From Tubiluchus corallicola (lineage: Eukaryota > Priapulida > Priapulimorpha > Priapulimorphida > Tubiluchidae), in the NCBI GenBank assembly GCA_030141605.1, contig JAQGDQ010000128.1, forward strand, positions 463,771 to 527,770: a stretch of 64,000 nucleotides of DNA, read 5' to 3'. The notes beneath the pieces are model-generated. The model was not told the DNA's origin. It saw nothing but the letters and a program-made list of their open reading frames with translations, and did no database searches. Made by a program: the position numbers and the translations under genes. Each line of letters starts with the position of its first letter. Within the stretch, counting starts at the first letter, position 1. Positions 24,901 through 35,999 of the stretch are shown piece after piece.

Positions 24901-27100
24901 ATGCATGGCACCGGATGAAGGACCTCGGCCAGTATACAAAAAGAACGGCTTCTTCTCTTCATACCTGGTTAAAATCCTATTCAGATCTCTGTAATAAACC
25001 AAATAATTTTAAATGTAAAATTTGGAATTAATTACTTTTAGGCACCATATTAGAATGATCATTTCAACAGTAAAGATCTATTGCATCAAATATGTATTAA
25101 TTAACTAGTATTACAAATAGAAACACCACAATTTAAATATGTTCATAAAAACTTTGTTGTCATTGTTTCAATTTGCAATACAGCATTCCTAAACATACTG
25201 AAGATCCAGCTAAAACGTAGAAAGTTCATAAAAAAAGTAGCTTGTCACACGATAACTTATACAATATACATGTTAGTCATATATCAATGTAGCTCGTTTT
25301 ACAGTAGCCTGGATGATAAAATGGCGGTACTAGCATGATTATGTAGGTTTGCATGTATTATTACTATGTGTACGAGTTTATACTGTGTAAATTAAATTGC
25401 ATAGTAGTAAACTTGCTAACCCACACACTTTGGAATAAATTCAACAATCTCAACAAATTTATCTGTAAGCTTTTGTGCTAAACTAAACTTGTACAGACAA
25501 TCGTAAACTTATAACCTACATAGCAGAAGTCTGACTGACGTGGCGTAGCTAACGAGGCAAAGGGGGCGGTCCAGCATGGGTGGCACTATCATCAAATGCA
25601 CTGAAAAAATTGATTCTGTCGGAACAGTAAAAAGGCAAAACATCTGACAAGTAAATTTTCCATGGAAACCCTGTACATTCTGTAGATTGGGACAAAGGAA
25701 GAGGATAATTAGTAATTTAACATGTATTTGTTGTTGTATTCTATAAATCCGAAGAGTCCAGTTCAAGTTTATAACATTTAATTATATAAACAACACGTAA
25801 AAGCTTAGTAACAAGCGGCTGCCAAGATCCAATCACATGGTCAAAAGTATAGCTACTCCAAAGAGACTATATAAATGTAAAACTTCTATAAGTTAAAAGA
25901 TTCATATCCTAAACAACATGTATCACATGTTGTTTAGGTTATGAACACTGCTATATCTGTCACATAGTTTTTTGTTGCTTTCAAAATTTCTGCACAGTAA
26001 CTGTGATATACATTTAAATTAAATAATCATGCTCTTTTCTACTTGAAAAAAGCCTTTGAGCATCATAACTTTAAAAGCATGTAGGGTGAATTTATTTCTT
26101 CACTAACAATTTTTTCCATTACTATAAGACCTCAATTATCCGGACACCTGCTATCTGGACCAACATATCTGGACTAGATAAGAAAAACTGCTATTGACAG
26201 TTTTTATCCATTTTAGCCTAAAAGGTTAAGGTTAACCTATGGACAGACCAGGTGTTCTGATCTGGGAACAGGACTTTGATCCCGATAATCGAGGGGTCAA
26301 ACTCAAGTCCAGCTCCAGGTGCCGCAAGCTCTAGCTATGCCACTGAGATCGGCTTCACAAACGTTATGACTTAAGGATGACGTACAATTACATATAGAGG
26401 TCTGACTTCCATCCAAACTGCCTTATCATCACCATTCAGTTCAGAACCAAATGTGACCGTACCTTGACAACTGGTCATACTTAACTGAATGATGTCACCG
26501 AACAGCTAACATACTTTAAAGGCATTGAAGGGCATTTTCAGTACAGACAAAATGAAATAACACAACTTACCGATGTGAGAAAAAGATTCCACGTCTGAGT
26601 AAATGATGAGCTTTTTGCCCAGTAACTGTTTCAAATCTTCGTATGAGTTCATCATCAATTTTTGAGCTACCAAATCTCTCTGTTAATAAAGCAAGCAACA
26701 AAAAATTTCAGCAATACTAACCCAAAATAAAAACCCCAGCCCTGGAACTTTGCTAGCATTAAAAACAATGACGAAAAATTCCCTCACACAATTCACTCTC
26801 AAAGTTATCAGCATTCTACTCAGTCAACTTGAAATATGCTTGAACTGAGTAGCTCCACCCAAAACAAACACTCGAGAAAGACACTCACTGCATGAATAAC
26901 AAGTAATAATTTACTCCCTGGAAGTAAAGGCCCATCATATCCCATCAAAAAACTGCGAAAATGAACATACTTATCAGTTTGTCATAATCAACGCCTTTCT
27001 CCGACGAAGCATGAACCTCCCACGGGCTTACAAAATCTTCATCTTGGTCATCGGCATTTAGCGACATTTGATTCAATGATTCATGAACCTCATTAGCCAT
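18953..27100 (-). CDS. WARS1: Cytoplasmic tryptophanyl-tRNA synthetase (class I), WHEP-less form
   Basis: Eight exons on the minus strand join in phase: 27100-26971, 26679-26571, 24988-24869, 23308-23126, 22637-22424, 21376-21203, 20086-19946 and 19111-18953, giving 409 residues plus TGA. The enzyme charges tRNA-Trp with tryptophan using ATP. The class I signatures are HLGH (residues 109-112, equivalent to HIGH) and KMSAS (288-292). Other family blocks are [74 protein letters not shown] and [16 protein letters not shown]. The start is set by an in-frame stop just upstream and a probable 5' UTR acceptor at 27119-27120. Human WARS1 has an N-terminal WHEP domain (about 471 residues in total). 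Here only about 25 acidic residues precede the conserved DFVSPWEV, so this gene resembles the human mini form. A separate upstream coding exon is excluded only if this ATG is used. Confidence 0.96.
21671..22281. mobile_element. MITE, Tc1/mariner-pogo-like, in a WARS intron
   Basis: A 611-bp element with imperfect terminal inverted repeats: left CAGTAAACTCTGCATAACTC, right (reverse complement) TAGTAATCTCCGCTTAATTC. It is flanked by TA on both sides (21669-21670 and 22282-22283), consistent with TA target duplication. GAGTTA-type words recur inside, a subterminal repeat pattern seen in pogo/Tigger-like elements. No transposase reading frame is recognisable, so it is non-autonomous. It lies between the exons at 21203-21376 and 22424-22637. 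Confidence 0.7.
24603..24627. repeat. (TA)n microsatellite
   Basis: About twelve TA units in the WARS intron between 23309 and 24868. Likely length-polymorphic. Confidence 0.9.
25908..25938. repeat. Perfect 14-bp hairpin in a WARS intron
   Basis: CCTAAACAACATGT (25908-25921) is followed after a 3-base loop by its exact reverse complement (25925-25938). The very short loop argues against a microRNA precursor. A cruciform or a relic of a foldback element is more likely. Confidence 0.8.
26122..26303. mobile_element. Probable short MITE relic (pogo/Tigger-like ends)
   Basis: The left part reads GACCTCAATTATCCGG and the right part, reverse-complemented, reads GACCCCTCGATTATCGGG. The two match apart from a 2-base indel and two substitutions, about 150 bases apart. 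The CTCGATTATC-type end is typical of pogo/Tigger elements. Exact boundaries and the TA duplication are not clear. Confidence 0.4.
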
Positions 27101-28118
27101 ATCAGTTATTTAAACTACCTGTAAATGACAAATGATATCGCCACTCGCTCCATATTGTAGACGAATTTAATCTCTGCTTATAAACCATTCTGCTCGCAAA
27201 AACATTACTTGCAAATTCTTATTTTAGAACTAACTGAAACTGGTAAATACGCTATCATGAATTCTATTTTTTCTGGCATTAAAAAGCTATGACAATTTAG
27301 TTGCCCGCTGCAGAAGAAAAAGTTCTCTCATTAGAATATACCACTCTGAAGTGATAAACAGTGAAGCATATAAACATTATACAAGTGCTACACTGTTTTG
27401 ATTTGGAAAATCAGCACAAGTCTAATATTGTTATTATTAACAAAATCTTTAGTATTACGAAAAGCACGTGCATGAATTATACAGCACCATTTTTGTACAC
27501 TGTGAGATTTGCATTTCTAGTTAACATATAAAAATGCAGAAGTATTTATGATAGGTAGGCTGATGTATACAGAAAAAAATCTGCATAAATCTTAATTCTG
27601 ATAAACAAAAAACTGATTCAAAAAGTGCAAGAACACCCAGAATTTGAAATGCAATGTCAACACACCTACATGACTGAACAGAAAACAATTCAAACACCAA
27701 AGTGTTGTAAGTTTATTGTACATAGTACTGCATGTGGCATATCACGTTTGCATAAATAGCATTTACTAATACTAATACTTATATTTCAGTTACTCTGTCA
27801 TCTGTCAGTTATCGTGGTACAATAAAAAAACGCTATGGACCAAAGTATTTTTTAAAACAAACCTTCTGCAATCATTCGTGTTTCATGAAATCGTGTACTA
27901 ACTACAGCATACACAAAAACACTGCTTAGGGTTATAAATAACAGAAGCTCTTAAATGCTACTCCAGTAAATTTCAAAACGACACTGTAATGCTAAATCAT
28001 TATTGTAAAGTACTGTTTACAAGCAACCAAACATCTAGTACTGAAAAATAATATTTACAAAAATTTACATCGAAAATCAATAATTAGAACTTTAATTTCA
28101 TCATTTTATATTTCATTT
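27101..28118. other. WARS 5' flank and WBP11 3' UTR
   Basis: Both neighbours are on the minus strand. The left end holds the WARS 5' UTR exon start. The right part is the WBP11 3' UTR, probably ending near the minus-strand AATAAA at 27717-27712. No additional coding sequence is seen. The WARS first non-coding exon should lie in this kilobase or inside WBP11, but was not identified. Confidence 0.45.
27712..27717 (-). terminator. Candidate WBP11 polyadenylation signal
   Basis: The minus-strand reading is AATAAA, about 400 bases downstream of the WBP11 stop. It is the best placed canonical signal between WBP11 and WARS. Confidence 0.45.
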
Positions 28119-29774
28119 TTACAAGAAGCTTTCCATTTCTTTCATAAATGTATCATAAGCATCGTCCTTTGTTTTCACATTAGCTGGTGTTTGACGCATA
28201 GCAGTCACACCTCTAGTTTCCTCAAGTCCTAAAGCAGAAGGTTTCTGGGGCTTTTTGGTGGATTTCGCATCTCGCTTGACTTTTAAAGCTGTGGGTGTGA
28301 ACCTTGTCACATCTTGTATTGAACTACGAATTTGAGGTTTAGCTTCAATAGTTGCTGAGCTTTCATCTTCTTTTTGTTTTGGTCTGCTAATCAGACTAGG
28401 TGGTGCGGATAATATATTAGGATTTGAAGTTGAAGGTGGCATCATATGTGGAGGTATGATACCAGGAGGAAGTACGGGGGGTGGGCGCATCATGCGAGGT
28501 AGTGGCAATCCAGGAGGACGAAGAGGGGGTGGGCGCAGACTTGTTGGCAAGCCTGGAGGTGGACCAGGTGGCATACCAGCAGGCCGTCCAGGTGGAGGCC
28601 CTGGAGGAAGCAAGCGTGGAGCAATCCCCGGTCGCAGTGGAGGTGGCCGATTAAACATAGGTGGCAAAGGAATTCCAGGAGGGAGACCAGGGGGTGGCCC
28701 TGGAATTTCACCCTCAATAACATCAACTCCTGGAGGTCTCAATGACTCCTCTTTAGGTGTCTTTTCTTCATCAACAGGAATCATTGGAACTTGTTGCCCT
28801 GCCATTTTTAACATTTTTGCTTGCAATGAACCTACAGCTGGTTTAAATTTAACTCTTGTGTCCTTTTCTTCATCCTCTGGATTCCAGCTGTCATCATCTG
28901 CAAACCGGATAGTCCTTCCTTTAGCGACAGTATTTTCATTAACATTTTCTTTTCCAATATCTTCTTTGGCAGCACTCTGTTGTTTTAGCAACATAGCTGT
29001 AGCTTGCTGACGCTCTTCTAACAAGCGCTCATACTCCTTAACAGGGTCATATGCTTCGTCATCATCATCTTCAATTAAATTCTCATCAGGCCCACTAACT
29101 CTATCTTCTTCCTCGTCATCATCATCAGTTGAATAATCACTAAGTTCTGGAGGCATGCCAGGTGGCGCACCTGGTGGTTGTCGTTTTTTTGCTTTCTCAA
29201 TTACATTTTGGGGAACAGGTCCTGACGGAGGGCCAGGAATACTGCTCGTCTTTTTAAGTATACCATGCGGCTGCAGAGCTGGCAAAGGAATATCTCCTGG
29301 GAAAAGATGTGCATTGGATGCCTGAAGATCAAGTGCAGTGCTGTCAATAGGCAGAGGAATCTCCTCCAGCTGTACCCGTTGTGCTGATTTTACGGCCTCA
29401 TAATAAGTTATAAGTTCATTGCGTTTTTTATTGTAGTCTCCTTCGAGGCGTCTCAGCACAACATACATGTCAGGATCTTCTTTCTCATAGAGTCTAAGAA
29501 CTCGATCAAACGTTTCCTTAACCTTCCTCCTCTTGTCCTTCAAAACTTTCTCATTCAAAACAGGTGGATTATTTGGATCATATTCCATTGCATCAAGTTT
29601 TTCCAATTCTACAATCAAAGCTTGTGGATCTTTGCCTTTAAGAACTGCAGTTCTAACAAGCTGTCGCTGTTTCTTATTCTTTTTCAATTCTTTCTTTCGA
29701 GCTTCCTTGCGAGCTTGGTCAGTTGGATTCATAAATTTACCACTTTTAGTGGTATTAATTGATCGTCTGCCCAT
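28119..29774 (-). CDS. WBP11: WW domain-binding protein 11 (WBP11/SIPP1-type splicing factor)
   Basis: A single uninterrupted coding exon of 551 residues. The N-terminus MGRRSINTTKSGKFMNPTDQ and the following ARKEARKKELKKNKKQRQLV are near-identical to the WBP11 family. Next come LNEKVLKDKRRKVKETFDRV and LRLYEKEDPDMY (coiled-coil/helical), an acidic run (YSTDDDDEEEDRV), a nuclear RFADDD segment, a long proline-rich part with repeated PPGPPPG and PGR motifs that bind WW domains, SAPPSLISRPK, and the conserved end TKDDAYDTFMKEMESFL. WBP11 is a nuclear spliceosome-associated protein that interacts with WW proteins and PP1. The start at 29774 is chosen because the family begins MGRRS; 23 open codons upstream are interpreted as 5' UTR. 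The human gene has many coding introns and here there are none, but a 5' UTR intron (29857-30018) argues against a simple processed copy. Confidence 0.96.
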   Translation of the reverse strand: MGRRSINTTKSGKFMNPTDQARKEARKKELKKNKKQRQLVRTAVLKGKDPQALIVELEKLDAMEYDPNNPPVLNEKVLKDKRRKVKETFDRVLRLYEKEDPDMYVVLRRLEGDYNKKRNELITYYEAVKSAQRVQLEEIPLPIDSTALDLQASNAHLFPGDIPLPALQPHGILKKTSSIPGPPSGPVPQNVIEKAKKRQPPGAPPGMPPELSDYSTDDDDEEEDRVSGPDENLIEDDDDEAYDPVKEYERLLEERQQATAMLLKQQSAAKEDIGKENVNENTVAKGRTIRFADDDSWNPEDEEKDTRVKFKPAVGSLQAKMLKMAGQQVPMIPVDEEKTPKEESLRPPGVDVIEGEIPGPPPGLPPGIPLPPMFNRPPPLRPGIAPRLLPPGPPPGRPAGMPPGPPPGLPTSLRPPPLRPPGLPLPRMMRPPPVLPPGIIPPHMMPPSTSNPNILSAPPSLISRPKQKEDESSATIEAKPQIRSSIQDVTRFTPTALKVKRDAKSTKKPQKPSALGLEETRGVTAMRQTPANVKTKDDAYDTFMKEMESFL

Positions 29775-29856
29775 TTTTACGTGTTCCTCCCAATAACAAT
29801 TACCTCTACTCAGTCTCACCTTTTCTCTACTGCAGCTTTTCACTTCTTAACTCTTC

Positions 29857-30018
29857 CTGAAAACAAACAAAAAGGTCTCAACAGACCAATACACTTACTT
29901 TATTATAACAGATATTTGTTGCCCACACTTTGGTTAACAAGAATTTCAAAAGTCTCACAACTACCGTTACAATTTTGCAGCAAACCCATATACATAAATA
30001 ACAAAGCTCAGAACTTAC
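29857..30018 (-). other. Inferred WBP11 5' UTR intron
   Basis: On the minus strand a strong donor (GTAAGTT beginning at 30018) and a strong acceptor (TTTTCAG ending at 29857) bound 162 bases just upstream of the WBP11 ATG. This places the non-coding first exon just above 30019. Confidence 0.5.
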
Positions 30019-30910
30019 TCGTGCCAAGTTTTCACTGTTAAATGCAAAATCTTTTCGCTGTCTTCAAATAACAATGCATGCATAATGAAAGAATATCAAT
30101 TGATTTCAATTATGCAAACTAACCATTTTACCCCACAAAGCTACCAGAGATATTAAAGGACAAGCTGTCGTTGACAAAACATGTACTTCCATTAAAGACC
30201 ATAATGGCTTTTTCACACTCTCTTCAGTAATTATGTGCATGTTGATGACTGGTGCAACACGAAATCAATGATTGGTTTATAATTATTGACAGTATCATAA
30301 AATTTAAGCTACACACTACATCTGTTAACTCGGATAAAAATACATCAATGACTTGATGTCAAAGAACTCTCAAACTGTGCAAAAGTTTCTTGTACTTTTT
30401 GTGGTTGAGCTACCGGAAAACAAAGATCTCATCATCTCTGTACAGATTCCAACACAGTTGCAGTGTGGGTAATTATTAAAGTAATTGTATCCAGTAGAAA
30501 GTAACCACTGCAGTGCTTTTTAACTTTTAGAAAAAATATTAACAACTCTTCATGCAGATTTCATGTATATTAATTAGCACTTTACTAAGTGAGGATGCAT
30601 GCTCGGATAAACTCTATCTATCTGTCTATGATCATGTAATGGCACTCTCCTACTCAGTGTGCCATTAGCAACACCTTCACAGAGCCTTGAGCAATGATGG
30701 ACAGCTCCACTTTGAGCATGCTCAGTAATTGCTGACTGTACAATTGTATTCATTTACATAATCAGCAACCTATCTAAGAAAGCTAGCAGTGTATCAGTTA
30801 CTGCCAACACCACTGCATTTGTACATAACCATATTGTTATGTCAATAAAGTGTTCATTTTAGTACACACCTTGGTATTTGTGCAACTCAAATTACACTCA
30901 TTGTCAAGAG

Positions 30911-31742
30911 CGGAGTAGGACACTAGCCGAAATAGGACAATTGCCGTACATGGGCTAGCCCAAGTAGGGCGCGTTGTACACGAGCTGCCCAAGCAAGACA
31001 CAGAGAGGGTTCACGCATTGAGTTGTTAACTGTAGTGGCAGCATCCGTTGTCCTTGTTTATCATATATATTAATTTCGGTGGTATATTATATATATATAT
31101 AACCGTCGAGGCTACAGCTCTGACGACGGCACCATTTTCGGCGATCTATACATCAAACGAAAGGTCCGGACTCACAGATTTGCCTTAGGAATTTAATAAT
31201 AACAATGGAAAGTGTCAATACATCATACAATTCATTACACATCTAATAAAATAAAAGAATCGTATCCTGAGTTAGTCAAACGAGCAATATTAAATTTGGC
31301 TTTAAGATCAATCTTTTTGAAGTGAAATAAGCTGCTTTTTAGGCGATTCCAACATCTGGTTAAGGTATATCATTTTTATTTTGTCTCGCTTCACAGACAG
31401 GTGATCCATTTCACTATGTGAACAAAACGCATGTTTTTGATCTTGCAAACTGGCCCTTTTTATTGATGCCAGCTTGCTTGCTGATTTGGTGAATCGTGTG
31501 TATCCGCGCTATGAGACCAAGCTGACAGCAACTCAGCCAACTAACACAATTTTTATTAAAATGAAGAAACTTTCACAAAATTTTTAAAAATTTGACAAAA
31601 TTCTCAATTCTCTAAAGTTAAAAGACTGAGAGAAATCGCCAGTGCCCTACTTGGGTTGCCTACGCACCACACTGTTTTTTTTGCAAATTTACAGCATGCG
31701 TTTTAGTGCAAGTGTTTTACTTCGGCTAGTGGCGTACTCCAC
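30911..31742. mobile_element. DNA-transposon-like element with long inverted arms (non-autonomous)
   Basis: The ends share inverted GGAGTA and CACTAGCCGAA blocks: left near 30912-30933, right near 31723-31740 on the opposite strand. A second inverted block, CCCAAGTAGGGC, lies further in on both sides (about 30959-30970 and 31644-31655). The spacing of the two blocks from each end is similar, so the arms are about 50-100 bp imperfect inverted repeats. A (TA)n run sits inside at about 31085-31101. No transposase frame is visible, and the superfamily and target duplication could not be decided. Confidence 0.6.
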
Positions 31743-34149
31743 GTCCTTTACTATAATACCGTGGTACAATTAAGAATCTTTTCAGTGTTTTAGACAGGCT
31801 GAACCTTGTCTAATTCTTTACTTAGTCATTCAAAGTTTTTCGCTGTCAATTACTCTGATTTGCGCTTCTCTAATGCCTGCTTATGTCGGACAAAATTTAA
31901 GCCAAATGCTGCCATCTGGCAACGAAAATAATATGAAAACAATTTACACTTCCTTTAAACATGGACTTCAAAAATGAGTTTTTTCTTCTAAACAAGAGAC
32001 TTTCGCTGAAACATTTTGATAAAAAATATTTCCATCATGATGTATCACACCGATTTGAAAACTGAAGTCTATATTTTGTCAAACCCATGCTAAAGTAAAA
32101 AGACGATTACTGTGTATTTCAACCACTCTCTTAACTGAAGACCGAGACATCATATTAAGCTTTAACTAATTACTCACTTGTACACAGGAGGGCAGTAAAA
32201 ACGGTTTTTGAATTACCCAAATCAAATAATTAATACTTAAGTAAGTAAAAGCACATGGAACTCCTTACTTTTAGTAGCAAGAGCATTTCAACATGGCTGC
32301 GTTTACAGCGGCTATGATTGGATGACTGGGACTTGGAGTGAAAATTCAATTCGTGTCCGCTTTATTTAAGCCGTCATTTCCATCATGTGGTTAACTGGTT
32401 ACTGGTCCGCTGGTTAGTGGTTACCCTTTTCATTACATTTCTGTGTTGCATTATTCTAACTTTTATCGTCGTTACCTTGGTTTTGGGCATTCAAAAACAA
32501 TAAAAAAAAGGACTGCACCATAATACAAAGTGTAATACAACGTTTTGCTAGGGGCATAGTAGAAAACATTAAGCTACAATTAAAGGACTGCAGCATAATT
32601 CAAAGATTATAAAGGAGAATTGCCAGTGATACAAAAATAAAAACACAAAACAATTTCTTATAACGAAATGTTCACTGATAAATGATTAGAGAAACTATCT
32701 TCCTCTCACTTAAGTTCATGGAAGCCGTGATCGTGCATCAGAGTGACTCACAAAACTTGCAATCTTGAAGGGTACGTTAGAGATTAAAATAACTTGTGGT
32801 CAAAGCCACTATTTATCGACAGATGTCTCTCAAGAGTGCCTGTTGAATATTGATCAATGGTATGTTCTTGAGTCATCGTAACCTCCACTTAGTCATTTAC
32901 AACTCCAATGGTTTTGGCCGTGTAGCAGACAAATTGGACATCTGGGTGATTTCCAGGCCATTTTGGTCTGCTCAATTCATACTCCTCAAGACTGCAAGCT
33001 GTGTGAGACGCACGAGTTTATGCATCTACATTAAATTCTGAGGGCATGATAGCTAATTTTAAAACATTGATTTGGTATCATTTTGATGTAATATTTCTTT
33101 TGTACTGTTGCTTGTCATTTTTGGAACCTCTCCGGGGCTAGCAGAAAGCTACATTACAATGATGACACTTATAATTACGATGCAGTTTGTGTGACGAAGT
33201 CTGGAATAGAGTTATCATTAAATTAGCCATCTATATCCTTGTGCGATTATGCATATGGTGCCAATTTCCCCAAGCAAGTTCCTATACGTAGCTGGGCCCA
33301 AATTGGCTGCTGTCAGGATGTCTTTAGTTTGAAGCTGTGGCTTGTATTTGTTTATTCATATGAAGAAAAAACAAGCACCAAAAATCCTAAGCTCACCCAG
33401 ATAGACAGCGACCACTGAAAAAGCAATCCTCAGTATAGTCTTATGATGACTTGTCTGCCAGCTAGCTAGTTAATTCTTTGATGAGATGAGTACAAATATT
33501 TTTGATGAGCAACCTAAGAGAAACGACTCTTATTTTTTGTGCTTTTCTTACTGCGTTCTCTTATGTAAACTAACATGAGCATGCTTTATAACATAACCTA
33601 TGCAAAAGTGAACTTCACTGTAGCAACTGAAATGTACTGCCACACATTACTTTGAGAACAAAAACAGAAGAAAAGTGAATAAAAGGAATCCCCTATGCAG
33701 CTAAAAGATTTGAAATCTCAATACAGATGTTGTGCAACTGTTTTACAGTTCACATTTTGTATGCTAGGGAGGATACAAATTGATGAATCTCATTTTAAGG
33801 CCAGTACGACTGACAGACATGGCATTAGAGTGTGGGAGCTGGAGTGACCAACCAAGAGTACAATCATAAGAGGTGTCTGCCATTGTGAAAGGCAACAGCA
33901 GTAGGAACAAATCAGCAGTTAGCAGCAGAAATGTTTTAATAATTTCTGTTGAAACGCATTTGATTGCATTGGTCATTTTTCAAATGGCATAATTATTTTG
34001 GTCTCCAATTTCCGAATTTGTCACTGAATCCCTTAAAAGATGATAGCACTTCAAATTTCTATGGTTGATTAATGGCAAATTTAAGAGCCTTTCAAGTAAA
34101 AAGCAGAAACTTCGGCTGTTGTACAAGAATGTAATAACAAGCAGTGTAT

Positions 34150-35047
34150 GTCATTAATATCTGAGAGCTGCCACCAAATTAACAAACGAAGTACAAACAG
34201 CCATAATTGAATATGATCCTAAACTTACGAGTAATTTGGGTAAAAATGTAAAAGGTTTTTTAGATACTCTACGCAAGCATTTCGTCAAATCATGCACCAC
34301 ATCAGTTCTATTCAAGCCACTGAAGGATTTGTCATTTCTAGTGTATATCCCCCTCAGCCAACTAATGCCCCTGTTCCTCCTCCACCATGCTGTCAGCGAT
34401 TTGGGTTCACAATGAGTGATGTACACCAGAGACTAGTCTCATCAAGTCATCTGGGCCAAACGATATCAAGAGTATTAATATTGCTATAAAGAAAAAGCCA
34501 GCATGTCCCTTATATTTGTTGTTTAAAGAAAGTCACCTGATTGTGGAGCACTATATACCTCATGCTGGGTCACAGCTCATATGATTCCGATCCCAAATGT
34601 GCCGAAGCCGGAAAGTAATCTCCAACCAGCATTTTTGACATCTGTCATTGATATATAATTTGGAGTTCACTTATTTAAGTGCATCACTCTTAATTAACAA
34701 GCATCAGCAGATTCAAGGTCATTGCCTTCGAATTATGACTGATGAACAAGCTAAAGATGGTTACCCAATAGTATTAGAGATGCAAAACTATGATTATTAT
34801 TGATTGTTACAAAATTTTAAACGAGTTGATCATATTGAAAGTAAAAATGACTTCAATCTCTATCCCAACTCATCGCTATTATGATCTACGTGGACATTCG
34901 ATGGAACTCTCCCAGGTTTTCTATCGTACTAACATAAAAGGTCACTTTTTCACCGAAAAAGTTATTCCCTGCTGGAATGCCTTGCCAAACGATGTGAAAT
35001 ATAGTGCCTCACGTATCACTATTTTCAAATGTAAATTGTGGGCTTAA
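34150..35047 (+). pseudogene. Degenerate non-LTR retrotransposon (LINE) reverse transcriptase remnant
   Basis: Three pieces of a LINE polyprotein survive in order with frame breaks. KSSGPNDIKS (about 34450) corresponds to the SxGPDGI motif of reverse transcriptase. WVTAHMIPIPNVPKPES (about 34565-34620) corresponds to the WK-A-VIPIPK block. A C-terminal segment at 34790-35047 contains YKILNELI, RYYDLRGHSMELSQ, HFFTEKVIPCWNALPNDVK and a stop. The last is the typical RGH...FF..RV...WN.LP ending of CR1/Jockey-like elements. The catalytic core between the second and third pieces is deleted, and several stops interrupt the frame, so it is dead. Confidence 0.75.
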
Positions 35048-35941
35048 CGTCAAAGCCATGCAGCAGGTTGAGTTAGTAAACTTGAAAAATAAATTGAAAG
35101 ATAAAAGACAATAGAAATGATTTAATTTGTTTTTCTTTTCTCTCTACTGCATATTTAGTTGTGCCTTTTCATAAGACACTGCCTTCTTCTTATCCATATA
35201 ACTATCAATTGTGTTTCGCTAAAAATTGCCACAGTCTCTCGTTGAAAACAATACATTATAAAACAGTTGCACAACTAAAATTTGAGCATTGACTATATTA
35301 GATAATTATATCAACATGCTCTCATGGTCTCCAGTTATTTATAGACTTTTCAACCTTTAATTACGCAACTGAAAATTGCAATCTGCACAGGGCCTTAGTA
35401 TATTTCAGATGTTCTATTTTCTCGCTGTAGAATTATTCTCTTTGTAGTACTTATACTAATTCGTGTTTTAAATTTTCGAACTTTTAAGAATGACAATAAT
35501 TGTTTTTGCAATATCTTACCATATCTTAACATTTGTTTATGAAAACAACTTTGCACCAGCTGGTTTATGTAGTATTTAACGTGTATTGCTTTGCCAACGT
35601 ACATTGTATGTATTTGTATAAAACTGAACCCGAATTGAATCTGCAAGTAGTTGTATAAAATAAACTAGGACCGAAGCGAATTTAACCAAAAAAGATGTAA
35701 ATTTCTTTTTGTGTCAAATTTCCGAAAATTCAACATGGGCTGGTGTTTAGCGTTTCTACAGCACGTATATGTATTACGAAGGTAAACAACAAACCATTGG
35801 AAACTACAAAATCCAACAAATAAGAAGCTTGCATATGTCATTCATTGAAGTTGTGTGAGGAATAGCCAGTAATCAATGCAGTTTAGTGAATGAAACTTAA
35901 TCACTATTGCGTATTATACTTTTTTATAGACTTCGCGAGTT

Positions 35942-35999
35942 ATAGTCTAGTAGTAGTACTAGTACTATACTAGTAGTAGTACTAACTACTATAGACTGA
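35942..35999. repeat. Near-palindromic TAGTAGTACTAG block upstream of WDR25
   Basis: About 58 bases built from GTAGTAGTACTAGTA and its reverse complement, flanked by AGTCTA on the left and TAGACT on the right. The arms pair imperfectly to form a cruciform-prone hairpin. It is about 240 bases before the WDR25 ATG, and a regulatory role is unknown. Confidence 0.7.

Noticed and set aside
28456-29010. 184-codon Gly-rich open frame antisense to WBP11
   Set aside because: It is the complement of the proline-rich WBP11 coding region, whose repetitive codons leave the opposite strand open. It resembles no protein.
29775-29843. N-terminal extension of WBP11 by 23 codons
   Set aside because: The open frame continues upstream, but the extension begins with GTG and the family starts at MGRRS, so it is taken as 5' UTR.
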